DNA of 64,000 nucleotides from Micavibrio sp. (GTDB taxonomy: Bacteria > Pseudomonadota > Alphaproteobacteria > Micavibrionales > Micavibrionaceae): the NCBI GenBank assembly GCA_021604545.1, contig BQJE01000006.1, positions 1 to 64,000 of the forward strand, read 5' to 3'. Position 1 is the stretch's first letter, and each line of letters begins with the position of its first letter. The notes beneath the pieces are model-generated. The model saw only the letters and a list, made by a program, of their open reading frames with translations, did no database searches and was not told the origin of the DNA. The translations under genes and the position numbers were made by a program. This document shows positions 16,854 to 24,562 of the stretch, piece by piece.

Positions 16854-18831
16854 TAAAATCCTCCATCGACCCTCTCACGGCCAAAGCCAGCCCAGGGCGG
16901 TTGGTTTGCGGGGCGAATAATGTCCATTCAGCCTCACTGTTTACAACGTGTCTATCAGGTGTGTCGCCACTTCCGGCCGCAAGGTTCAAATTATAATCAA
17001 ATCGTGCGGTAACCTTGTTTGGAACGATAATACCCGAAGCGCCAAGCTGTACATTCGTATTATAAGTGGTGGTGGCGAAATCCTCGTCCCGAAAGCTGCC
17101 AACCTGCACGCCACCATTAAGCTCCAGCCTGTCATTCACCGTCCAGCCTGCATTAAAACCGCTGAGGTTATTGACTGTATCGCTTGAATTATTGGCGTGA
17201 TCTTCATATTGCGACACAGTGTGTGAACCCGACCAGTACCAATTGCTATAGCTGGTGCCAAAGCCAAAAGTCGCTGAATCCGTAAGACTATTGGTATCAC
17301 CCGGCAAATACCCCACCGGCGTGTCCATACGGTCCGAATCTGAAACATAGCCTGAAAAATTTATGTACGGTGTGCCCAGAAAGGAAAGGCTTCCCTCCTG
17401 CGGATTAAAATTATACGCCGTATTAAAGTTAATGCTGCGCAGCCTGTCCGTCGGCACATTGGCCAGATCATCAACATTATTGGTTTGATGCAAAATCTGC
17501 AGGCCAGCGGATAAAGACCCCCAGTAAATATTGGTATAAGCACTATAAGCGTGTCGGTCGGCAGCAATGCCCTGATTGGCCAGGGAATTAAAAAACGTAT
17601 CAATACTTTCATATTTCCCGCCAACCACAATATCTGCGGTTTTATCAAGGAACACCGGACTGTCGAAAGGACGCGCCTCGATGGCAATAGAATGCGCACC
17701 GCTGCTATCTTCTTCAACCGCGCCAGCGCCATCAAGATCATAATCGGACATCGCATATTCACCGCGCAGCGTTAAACGCCCGCCAAAAAATCCCTTATCA
17801 GCAATCACGGCATAACCCGTACCATCCGGCCCCGTGGTACCCGTACCACCTGCTAAACCAAAACCGCCATCATCACCTTCACCATCATAATAAAGTCCAG
17901 TAATGCGCAGACCATGCAAATCATTTGAAAACGGCTTGAACGAAGCCGTCACGCCTTCAAGCCGATCATCACCATCATTCAGGCCCGTAAAATCGCGCGC
18001 ACCCGCAACCGATGTTGGGCGAAAGGCAAAAGTCGTCGCGTGCACACGCTCATCAGAGGTTCCCACCTTTAAAGACGCGCCGCGGCGATAAAAATTTGAA
18101 AACAAAAAAGAATTTACACCTATATCGTGATGACCTAATATCGCCTTGCTGCTTATCGTATCGCCGGTATAGGCGGCGGTAATATCATATTCGCCAAGAT
18201 CAATGGCATTGCCAGTCTGTGCCAAATTGCGATCACTCTGCACCAGGTAATTGGCGCGGCCGGTGACCGATAAACGATCACTACTGGCTTCACCGTTTAA
18301 ATCACCACCACCCGAAACAATAGTATGATTGGGCTGATCCGGCGGCAGATCTTCAAATAGCCTGCTGCTGACTTCTGTCATGGTATCAGCGGAAAAAGAA
18401 CTGCTGCGCAGCCAGCTTTCGGCCGCGGCCAATTCGTTTTGCGACGAATCCACTGTTGTTACGTCGCCTGCTCCCTGTTCCCCGCCGACAATGGTAAAAC
18501 TCCACTGACCGATTTGTTCACTTCCTTCAGAGGACATCCGCACAAGTTTTACAACGTGCTCACCCGCGCTCAAAGGCTCCACCGGTCGGTAAGAAAAATC
18601 ACCGCCGTCCAGAGATAAAAGTGCGGTAATATCAATCCCGTCGAGCTCAACACCCAATGTCGTCAGCTCCATCACATCAAGGTCACCTGGCAAATCAATG
18701 TGCATCGGCGCGCTTGGCCCGGACGGCGCATCAAAATTAGCCGACCAGTCGGCCAAAGCCATGCCTGCCCCGAAAAGAACGGGCGACATGGCCAAAAAAG
18801 CGGCTGAATATATGAGTGGTCTTAATTTCAT
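16765..18831 (-). CDS. Predicted outer-membrane beta-barrel protein, first gene of the sigma operon
   Basis: 688 aa with a Sec signal peptide (hydrophobic stretch ending GAGMALA). Residues about 25-110 are a small beta domain. From about 190 on, the chain alternates aromatic and glycine-rich strands (ITAAYTGDTISSKAILG, NFNTAYNFNPQ, ARFDYNLNLAAGSG) like an outer-membrane barrel. The C-terminus lacks the common final Phe (ends FSLSR), so barrel assembly is not certain. No TonB box or plug domain was seen. It heads a five-gene operon with the Fn3-like protein, ECF sigma, anti-sigma and S8 protease, so it may be the sensor or substrate channel of that module (inference). Confidence 0.65.
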   Translation of the reverse strand: MKLRPLIYSAAFLAMSPVLFGAGMALADWSANFDAPSGPSAPMHIDLPGDLDVMELTTLGVELDGIDITALLSLDGGDFSYRPVEPLSAGEHVVKLVRMSSEGSEQIGQWSFTIVGGEQGAGDVTTVDSSQNELAAAESWLRSSSFSADTMTEVSSRLFEDLPPDQPNHTIVSGGGDLNGEASSDRLSVTGRANYLVQSDRNLAQTGNAIDLGEYDITAAYTGDTISSKAILGHHDIGVNSFLFSNFYRRGASLKVGTSDERVHATTFAFRPTSVAGARDFTGLNDGDDRLEGVTASFKPFSNDLHGLRITGLYYDGEGDDGGFGLAGGTGTTGPDGTGYAVIADKGFFGGRLTLRGEYAMSDYDLDGAGAVEEDSSGAHSIAIEARPFDSPVFLDKTADIVVGGKYESIDTFFNSLANQGIAADRHAYSAYTNIYWGSLSAGLQILHQTNNVDDLANVPTDRLRSINFNTAYNFNPQEGSLSFLGTPYINFSGYVSDSDRMDTPVGYLPGDTNSLTDSATFGFGTSYSNWYWSGSHTVSQYEDHANNSSDTVNNLSGFNAGWTVNDRLELNGGVQVGSFRDEDFATTTYNTNVQLGASGIIVPNKVTARFDYNLNLAAGSGDTPDRHVVNSEAEWTLFAPQTNRPGLALAVRGSMEDFNGNANAIQDETNYQVFTVFRVRAPFSLSR

Positions 18832-18859
18832 TGTCTTATTTCATTACCGGGTTTCCTAA

Positions 18860-18895
18860 ATAAAACCGGGCCAGTTTATATGCTGGCCCGGCCCT
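18860..18895 (-). terminator. Rho-independent terminator
   Basis: On the minus strand a 9-bp stem CCGGGCCAG / CTGGCCCGG with an 8-nt loop is followed by TTTTATTT. It ends the transcript of the secreted 372-aa protein gene and stands only about 30 nt before the barrel-protein ATG. The sigma operon must therefore start in a very short space or depend on readthrough. Confidence 0.85.
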
Positions 18896-18944
18896 TAATT
18901 TATACCATAATCACCTGTTTTGTAAGGGTAAATATGGGCATTGT

Positions 18945-20063
18945 TTACTTGGTTTTGAGCATAGGTTGCCATTTTGGCGTGGCTTTTAGACTTCCAGCAC
19001 CCCCGCGACCCGGCGTTGGTGCGGTGCTGGGCCCTTTTTCGCTAGCCTTCGCACCACCAACAGCCGCACCGCTTGTGCCACCACCGCCGTCGCCTCCAAC
19101 AAGACCGCCCGGGGAATTCGCCACACAATTAACGTTATAGTGACTCCAGGGTGAGCTCACAGTTTCGCCCTCGATATCGATGCGGATCTTGCCTGTTTTG
19201 AGGCCAGTTCCGGCCAGATCATATTTATGATTAAACATAATCGTTTTAGTTTGGTCCGTCACAACCGTTTTGATATCGCTTTGGTGGCCCGCTCCATCTT
19301 TATAGCGAAACTTGACTTGCGTGTTTGCCTCTTTGGTAACAATCACACCGGACAGGTTAAGTTTGCAGGCACCGTTTAAAGTGCTAACCCCATTTGTACT
19401 GACGCTGGCCTGATCAACATCAGGAATGTTGCGCGTGGGATTTGTTGGCTCCGGTTCCGGCTGCGGTGCAGCTTTGCAATGCAAATGAAATTTTTTATGA
19501 CTCTCAAAGCTTTGCTCAACTTCTGAAATATCATTAGAACCAGGCACACCACTCATCTCATAAGATAAGGCACCATCAATTGCAAAAGTAAGTACACGAT
19601 CCTGTGAAAAAATTTGCATGTCCGATAAACCGGCGCCGCGCATCGTATTGGCCAAAGCATTACATTGCGAAATAGCGAAAGGTGCCAGCGTTCCGTAAGG
19701 GACATTGACCGGAGCTACTGTGAGGACTGTCTTGGGTCTTGGTATGGAATAGCTCGCGGAATCATAATCATTAGTGAACTGAATCCATGGTCCATTTTCT
19801 CTTTTGACTTTGACCCAGGCTTTCCAGCTTTTTACGCGACCTGAATCACCGGCATCAAGCTGTAAACCCAATTGCGCCGATAGGCTGACGAGCGGAATGG
19901 CCGGTTTGATATAGGCGCTACCATTGCTTAAAATATCAATCGTTCCCGGATTGTAAGAATTTACTTGTATAGAAGCATTATCTGCGTGTGCCTCCATTGG
20001 CAATGCGCCCAGACCCATCATCAGTATACCTGCGCTCAGTGCTAATTTTTTCATCGGTTTCAT
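18945..20063 (-). CDS. Secreted protein of the ECF regulon, unknown function (1)
   Basis: 372 aa, no family recognised. The ATG at 20063 has an AGGAGA site 6-7 nt upstream and starts a standard signal peptide (KKLALSAGILMMGLGALP, cleavage near EAHA). The mature part is beta-rich with four cysteines; a Pro/Glu hinge (PQPEPEPTNP) divides two domains, and the end is a Gly/Ala/Pro-rich tail. It shares its leader sequence and ribosome site almost exactly with the next gene upstream (20213-21514), so the two promoter regions were duplicated. It has its own ECF-type promoter and its own terminator. It is probably a periplasmic or surface protein made when the ECF sigma factor is active. Confidence 0.75.
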   Translation of the reverse strand: MKPMKKLALSAGILMMGLGALPMEAHADNASIQVNSYNPGTIDILSNGSAYIKPAIPLVSLSAQLGLQLDAGDSGRVKSWKAWVKVKRENGPWIQFTNDYDSASYSIPRPKTVLTVAPVNVPYGTLAPFAISQCNALANTMRGAGLSDMQIFSQDRVLTFAIDGALSYEMSGVPGSNDISEVEQSFESHKKFHLHCKAAPQPEPEPTNPTRNIPDVDQASVSTNGVSTLNGACKLNLSGVIVTKEANTQVKFRYKDGAGHQSDIKTVVTDQTKTIMFNHKYDLAGTGLKTGKIRIDIEGETVSSPWSHYNVNCVANSPGGLVGGDGGGGTSGAAVGGAKASEKGPSTAPTPGRGGAGSLKATPKWQPMLKTK

Positions 20064-20135
20064 TGTATCTCTCCTCATATTTGTCATGTTTTAAACTGTT
20101 TTACCCAGCCGCGCTAGAGCCGCTGTTATAAGTTC

Positions 20136-20162
20136 AGTCGTCAGGGACCGAGATAAGGTTCA
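20136..20162 (-). promoter_or_regulatory. ECF-type promoter
   Basis: Minus strand TGAACC, 16-bp spacer, CGACT, about 65-70 nt before the ATG of the 372-aa secreted protein. Same layout as three other promoters in this region. Confidence 0.75.
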
Positions 20163-20195
20163 AAAAAAACAGGCCCGCAAAGGGGCCTGTTTTAT
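20160..20195 (-). terminator. Rho-independent terminator
   Basis: Minus strand AACAGGCCCC, short loop, GGGCCTGTT, then eight T. It ends the gene at 20213-21514. Its T-run touches the -35 element of the next ECF promoter. Confidence 0.88.
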
Positions 20196-20212
20196 GAGAA
20201 TAAAGGTTAGTT

Positions 20213-21514
20213 TTAGTTAACAGGTGCCCGCTTTGGCCTTGGGGCTGGCTCGGCAGGAGCAACTTTACCCAAAGGTCCGCGCTGAGGCTTAGCTTGAACC
20301 ATGCCCTTACCCAAAGGCTCATTGCCGCCACCATTGCCATAGCCACCGATATGGCCCTGACCACCGATATTCGGATTAAGTTGTGGCTCACAACGGTGCT
20401 TCCAGGTGGCCGTGCCATAGTCTTTCCATGGACCCCAGCTTTCGCTGTCCTTGTCTTTAACCTGCGCCCGAATTTTCAGTGGATGAGAGAAGGTTTTGTT
20501 CAGCTCATTCCAGTTAAAGTTCATCGGCAACTTCGCTTTCAGCGGATAATAAATATCCATATAGTTTGCGAACTTGATATCACCATTGTGAGGGATATCT
20601 TCTGTGCCATAGATGGGATTCCCGGCATCTTCGATCATGAAGCGGATATGACCTTCACCACCGGCTTTCCAGTTCACACGGATCTTGGGGTCATTATCCG
20701 GTAAACACTTACCGAAATAATGCGGCATGTTTGGCTGGAATGTTGCTTCACCAAGATTCAAAGGCTGCTCACCGGCATCAAGTTGGTTCGGCATATTGCC
20801 CTGACCAAGCTGTGCGTTCAGAACAGGCGTTTCATTCAGAGCCGGATCACCTTTATATTTGATCTGGATCACATGGTTTTTAGTTTCATATCCGGATGAA
20901 ACCTTGTTGGTATTGTTCTGCTTTCTGCAAGCACCGCTCACCGAAAGCGGACGTTGCAGAACAATTTCCCGGTCATGCTTATAGAACTCAAGATCGGTGC
21001 CGTTGAAGGCTTGTCGTGCTTTTTCAAGCTCTGCCAAAGGATCAACACGCAAAGCCGGGTTGCCGTTTTTGACCTTGTTCAAAGGTACGGAAAACGTGCT
21101 TGGCGGCACATACTCTGGAATATCATTATTGACATACTCAGAGACCTCAAAGCTACTACTATGAAGCGTTGCACTGCTGTTAATGCCTGCTCCACTTATA
21201 TTGACTGGACCAAAGTGAGCACTCGTACCAACAACTTCCATGTTGGTGCCGTCACATTTAATAAGGCCACCGACCTCAAAATCCATCTTGCTTTCCTGAA
21301 CGTCCAGATCCAAAGCATTAATGTGCTTGTTGGCTGCTGCATTTTCAATATTTACCACCGCAGCCATGCCCGGCAAATCTATATCAACATTCTCAACATA
21401 TTGAGAGCTTCCTTGTGCTGCATGGGCTTGATTGTTAATACCGGCAGCGCCCAGACCAATGGCCAGAACAGATGCCCCTAAGATTAAAGTCTTTAATGTT
21501 TTCGTCGTTTTCAT
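20213..21514 (-). CDS. Secreted protein of the ECF regulon, unknown function (2)
   Basis: 433 aa, no family recognised. The ATG at 21514 follows AGGAGAGATACA, identical to the site of the neighbouring 372-aa gene. Signal peptide with cleavage near NQAHA. The mature protein is beta-rich with several cysteines, has a conserved-looking block shared in style with the 372-aa protein (single GAC motif in mid-protein, long strand-rich second half) and ends in a low-complexity Gly/Pro/Lys tail. It has its own ECF-type promoter and terminator. A structural role outside the inner membrane is likely; no enzyme motif was seen. Confidence 0.75.
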   Translation of the reverse strand: MKTTKTLKTLILGASVLAIGLGAAGINNQAHAAQGSSQYVENVDIDLPGMAAVVNIENAAANKHINALDLDVQESKMDFEVGGLIKCDGTNMEVVGTSAHFGPVNISGAGINSSATLHSSSFEVSEYVNNDIPEYVPPSTFSVPLNKVKNGNPALRVDPLAELEKARQAFNGTDLEFYKHDREIVLQRPLSVSGACRKQNNTNKVSSGYETKNHVIQIKYKGDPALNETPVLNAQLGQGNMPNQLDAGEQPLNLGEATFQPNMPHYFGKCLPDNDPKIRVNWKAGGEGHIRFMIEDAGNPIYGTEDIPHNGDIKFANYMDIYYPLKAKLPMNFNWNELNKTFSHPLKIRAQVKDKDSESWGPWKDYGTATWKHRCEPQLNPNIGGQGHIGGYGNGGGNEPLGKGMVQAKPQRGPLGKVAPAEPAPRPKRAPVN

Positions 21515-21586
21515 TGTATCTCTCCTGATATTCGTCATGTTTTAAACTGTTTCATACAGCCGCGCTAGTGCCGCTGTTATAGGTTC

Positions 21587-21613
21587 AGTCGTAAGGGGCC
21601 GAGACAAGGTTCA
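21587..21613 (-). promoter_or_regulatory. ECF-type promoter
   Basis: Minus strand TGAACC, 16 bp, CGACT, about 70 nt before the ATG at 21514. The whole leader down to the ribosome site is nearly the same as that of the gene starting at 20063. Confidence 0.78.
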
Positions 21614-21648
21614 AATAAAAAAAGAGCGCCGGGGAAAGCGCTCTTTTA
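21614..21648 (-). terminator. Rho-independent terminator
   Basis: Minus strand AAGAGCGC, loop TTTCCCCG, GCGCTCTT then a T-run. It ends the 202-aa CARDB-like gene and directly precedes the next ECF promoter. Confidence 0.88.
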
Positions 21649-21669
21649 TACATTAATATGTGAAATCTA

Positions 21670-22278
21670 CTACATCGCAGGCTCTACACAATGACCTGAA
21701 AAGATATTATTCAGCTCATTGGTTTCATTCACTTCGCTTTTGGAGTCAACAATAAACATGAAACTCGCTTTGCCGTTTTTCCATGCAGAAGCAGGGATGT
21801 TAAAGAAGACTTTGGCTGGTGTAAAACCGGGGCCGCCATCTGTGTAGGAATCTTCCTGCACTTTATCAGCTGGGTCGGCATCAGGGAAGATCACTTTGTT
21901 GTGAAAGTTTCCACCAGCTGCATTACCGTTATTCTTGACGCTCGTCAGAATAACTTTTGCCACGCCACCACCTTGGTTAGAACCACAGAACCCTGAGTTC
22001 GGAGCACCCGGAAGCGGACCGACAGGATTAGGAGCCAAAGGCTCCAGATCAATCGTTTTTGCACCACTCAAACCACCAGGACCTGTTGGTGGAGGTGTAT
22101 GCCCACGCTTTTGAATTGTGCCAGTAGGGTTGGTGGGGTCAGTGGGTGTTGGGGCCACATTAACATGTGGTTTTGTACGCTCGAATTGTGCCTTAGCAGC
22201 GTCGGCTGTATCGGCAAGCAACACGCCACCCATCAATAAAGATGCAGCAGCAATCATGCTTAAAGTTCTCGTTTTCAT
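21670..22278 (-). CDS. Secreted CARDB-like protein of the ECF regulon
   Basis: 202 aa. AAGGAGAAAGACG precedes the ATG. Signal peptide to about residue 27 (LLMGGVLLADTADA), then a Pro/Thr-rich linker, then one domain of about 105 residues that ends VDSKSEVNETNELNNIFSG. That ending (VxExNExNN) is typical of CARDB/cell-adhesion-type beta-sandwich domains, which bind partners or carbohydrate outside the cell. Two cysteines (CGSN and HCVEP) could close the domain. It is one of four genes sharing an ECF-type promoter and stands back to back with the plus-strand 161-aa gene. Confidence 0.75.
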   Translation of the reverse strand: MKTRTLSMIAAASLLMGGVLLADTADAAKAQFERTKPHVNVAPTPTDPTNPTGTIQKRGHTPPPTGPGGLSGAKTIDLEPLAPNPVGPLPGAPNSGFCGSNQGGGVAKVILTSVKNNGNAAGGNFHNKVIFPDADPADKVQEDSYTDGGPGFTPAKVFFNIPASAWKNGKASFMFIVDSKSEVNETNELNNIFSGHCVEPAM

Positions 22279-22341
22279 CGTCTTTCTCCTTCGAGTTTAA
22301 GTTTAAAAAAATCCTGACATTTTTGTCATTCATAAAGGCTC

Positions 22342-22368
22342 TGTCGTAAGGGCCATAACAAAAGTTCA
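22342..22368 (-). promoter_or_regulatory. ECF-type promoter
   Basis: Minus strand TGAACT, 16 bp, CGACA, about 65 nt before the ATG at 22278. Divergent from the promoter at 22493. Confidence 0.72.
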
Positions 22369-22492
22369 AAAAAACTTTCTTTAAACGGCACACCCTATAT
22401 ATAGACCCAAATGGTTCATCACAAGGGAATCAATAAAAAACTAGACAGGAGGTCTTCATTTTTGCAGTTTATTCAATAATTTAAACTTTTTT

Positions 22493-22519
22493 TGAACCAA
22501 TCGGATCGTGCCTCCGTCT
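22493..22519 (+). promoter_or_regulatory. ECF-type promoter
   Basis: Plus strand TGAACC, 16 bp, CGTCT, about 72 nt before the ATG at 22591. The spacer is unlike the other three, so this copy is independent support for the two boxes. Confidence 0.75.
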
Positions 22520-22590
22520 AATCATTACTTTCACGAGTGACTATGAACTTTAATTTTTAACAACGAACTTTATAACCAAGGAGAAAGACT

Positions 22591-23076
22591 ATGAAACGCA
22601 CATTAACTCTCGCACTGGCCGCAATCGTCCTGATCGGAACCACTTATGTTGGAACCGCACAGGCAGAAAGCCCAACACAACTGAAAGCTCAAACGGCACC
22701 AACAACGCCGGGCTTTAAAGCAACCCCTAAACCATCATCACCGGTTAGCCCGGTTGGTCAAAGCGCTGCCGGTAACTTTAAGCCAAACCCTAAGGGCCCT
22801 GTTGATGGTTTTACCACCAACATCCCTCCGGTCATGAGCTGCATGCACGGCTACAGCAAAACTGACGAGCATGTAAACACCAATGGTGCTGTTGATCGTA
22901 TGGAGTGTACTTCACCAATTTTTGAATGCCCTCACAAGAGCAAGGTGAAAAACAACAACGGTTCACCAGCCAATGGCCAAGGAATTGACATTGTAAAAAT
23001 TCCTGTCGGACCAGTTGGTGACACCAACCGCTTTAAAATCGAATATACCTGCACCTATTACTGGGCACAGGGATAA
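22591..23076 (+). CDS. Small secreted protein of the ECF regulon, unknown function
   Basis: 161 aa. AAGGAGAAAGACT precedes the ATG, nearly the same leader end as the 202-aa gene opposite. Signal peptide to about residue 25 (ending GTAQA), a Pro/Thr/Lys-rich linker with a GFKATPKP-type motif, then a compact domain with four cysteines (MSCMHG, MECTSP, FECPHK, YTCTYY) that may form two disulfides. No family recognised. It carries its own ECF-type promoter and a strong terminator, and it is the only plus-strand member of the set. Confidence 0.75.
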   Translation: MKRTLTLALAAIVLIGTTYVGTAQAESPTQLKAQTAPTTPGFKATPKPSSPVSPVGQSAAGNFKPNPKGPVDGFTTNIPPVMSCMHGYSKTDEHVNTNGAVDRMECTSPIFECPHKSKVKNNNGSPANGQGIDIVKIPVGPVGDTNRFKIEYTCTYYWAQG

Positions 23077-23100
23077 GCGATAAACCTCAACCCAACCAAA

Positions 23101-23135
23101 GAAACCGCTCCGAAATTTTCGGGGCGGTTTTTTTC
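23101..23135 (+). terminator. Rho-independent terminator
   Basis: Plus strand AAACCGCTCCGAAA / TTTTCGGGGCGGTTT hairpin followed by a T-run, 25 bp after the stop of the 161-aa gene. Confidence 0.9.
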
Positions 23136-23149
23136 AACCTAATATTACA

Positions 23150-23260
23150 AAATTGGTTGCGGGGGTAGCAACCGAATACTTTAAATATCTATTTGTTTTT
23201 ATTGAAACTTCTGTTTTAAAGGGCCTCTCTGTACCCCCTCCTGTACCCTAAAAACTTATC
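23150..23260. repeat. Right copy of the direct repeat, with tRNA-fMet 3'-end copy
   Basis: 23150-23168 (AAATTGGTTGCGGGGGTAG) is identical to 26652-26670, which is the 3' end of the tRNA-fMet gene plus its flank. The stretch then follows 12772-12880 block by block up to the identical CCTGTACCCTAAAAACTTAT at 23240-23259. TGTACCC occurs twice 12 bp apart (23230-23250), like integrase arm sites. The whole gap 23136-23446 holds no gene that I can support. Confidence 0.65.
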
Positions 23261-23446
23261 ATCAGGAAATGGGATTTGGACCTGCTACCAACCAAGATAT
23301 TCTAAACAACAAATTGTGATTATTTGCTCTCAACTGTGCCATGTGTGTACCAGTTCTGTGTATCATATATTTAGAGGTTTCAGCAAATATGAATGTATCT
23401 AATCTAGAAGGCGTACGCTCCGTAGTAGCGGCGACGACATAAAACT

Positions 23447-24406
23447 CTAATCTGTATTCTGCGGGACAAAAGATTCACTACATTCCAAAGCGTGCCACCC
23501 CAGCCGTTTAGATAGTATTTTGCAGGCTTGCGTACCTCTGATGCTATTTCCTCTTGCATCAAGTGGCGGAGAGAATATCCCGATACCGCATTTCCCGGGA
23601 ACAACAGCCATGATCCCCCCGCTAACGCCACTTTTAGCAGGCATACCGACTTCGAAGGCCCATTCGCCCGCACCGTCGTACAACCCGCACGAGAACATGA
23701 CGCTGAGGATGTCGCGAATATATTTTTGCTGAATGACAGATTCGTTTGTGATGGGACTCACGCCTTTATTGGCGAGCATTGAGGCAAGAACGGAAAGTTC
23801 TGTCGCACTTGTGAGAATTGAGCATTGCTTAAAATATAAACGCAGAACATCATTTGCTGTTTCGTCCAGAATGCCGAAATGCGTTAGCAAATGGGCAATA
23901 GCGCGGTTACGATGCCCTGTATCATATTCTGATTGATAGACTTCCATATCAATTTTCGGGGCATGCCCGAGAATTCTCTCATACGCGTTTAAAATAATAT
24001 CCAGCTTATTGTCCGGAGATGTTCCCTTTATCATGTCGGTTATGGTGATTGCGCCGGTATTGGTCATGGGGTTTAGAGGTTTATTGTGATCATCCAGTTT
24101 GATAATGGCATCAAAGGCCTCACCGGTTGGCTCGATGCCCACTCTTTCTCTGATATCATCCCGTCCATGATCATGTAGCGCCAATCCGTAGGTAAGGACT
24201 TTTGAGATAGATTGAATGCTGAAGGGAAGATCGCTGTCCCCAATTTTATATGACCTACCCTGTAAATCTGTAATGGCTATGCCAAAACTATTCGGATCGG
24301 CCTTCGCAAGCGCAGGGATGTAGGTCGCGATTTCACCGGAATCATTGTCCTTTAGCGTGGTATAGGCCGCTTCTAATGCCAACTGTACAGCTTCAATATC
24401 TTTCAT
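23447..24406 (-). CDS. glsA: Glutaminase
   Basis: 319 aa, the normal length for glutaminase A. The ATG at 24406 follows AAAGGATCCAC; the frame is open further upstream but those residues do not belong to the family. It hydrolyses glutamine to glutamate and ammonia in the cytoplasm. The serine beta-lactamase-like fold is visible: SIQSISKV (nucleophile Ser and Lys), NPMTNTGAI, YQSEYDTGHRNRAIAHLL and the GVSGGIMAVVPGKCGIG block. It is 156 bp upstream of, and on the same strand as, the nhaD-type antiporter gene's end, so nhaD is transcribed first. The ammonia released can buffer acid, which fits a proton/sodium antiporter partner (inference). Confidence 0.93.
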   Translation of the reverse strand: MKDIEAVQLALEAAYTTLKDNDSGEIATYIPALAKADPNSFGIAITDLQGRSYKIGDSDLPFSIQSISKVLTYGLALHDHGRDDIRERVGIEPTGEAFDAIIKLDDHNKPLNPMTNTGAITITDMIKGTSPDNKLDIILNAYERILGHAPKIDMEVYQSEYDTGHRNRAIAHLLTHFGILDETANDVLRLYFKQCSILTSATELSVLASMLANKGVSPITNESVIQQKYIRDILSVMFSCGLYDGAGEWAFEVGMPAKSGVSGGIMAVVPGKCGIGIFSPPLDARGNSIRGTQACKILSKRLGWHALECSESFVPQNTD

Positions 24407-24562
24407 GTGGATCCTTTTGGTGCCACACAAGGCGGCGCACACATCCTTATAAATATGGTGAGTGAACGTAACGGAAAATACCCGGCAGTCATACACTTAT
24501 ATTAAATCGACACTCGTATTATGTTTTTCAGAGAATTTGCGACATTGAACCACATGGAAGCG

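Noticed and set aside
16267-16920. 217-codon open frame on the plus strand
   Set aside because: It is antisense to the Fn3-like gene and the end of the barrel gene, which have signal peptides and ribosome sites; the plus frame has none.
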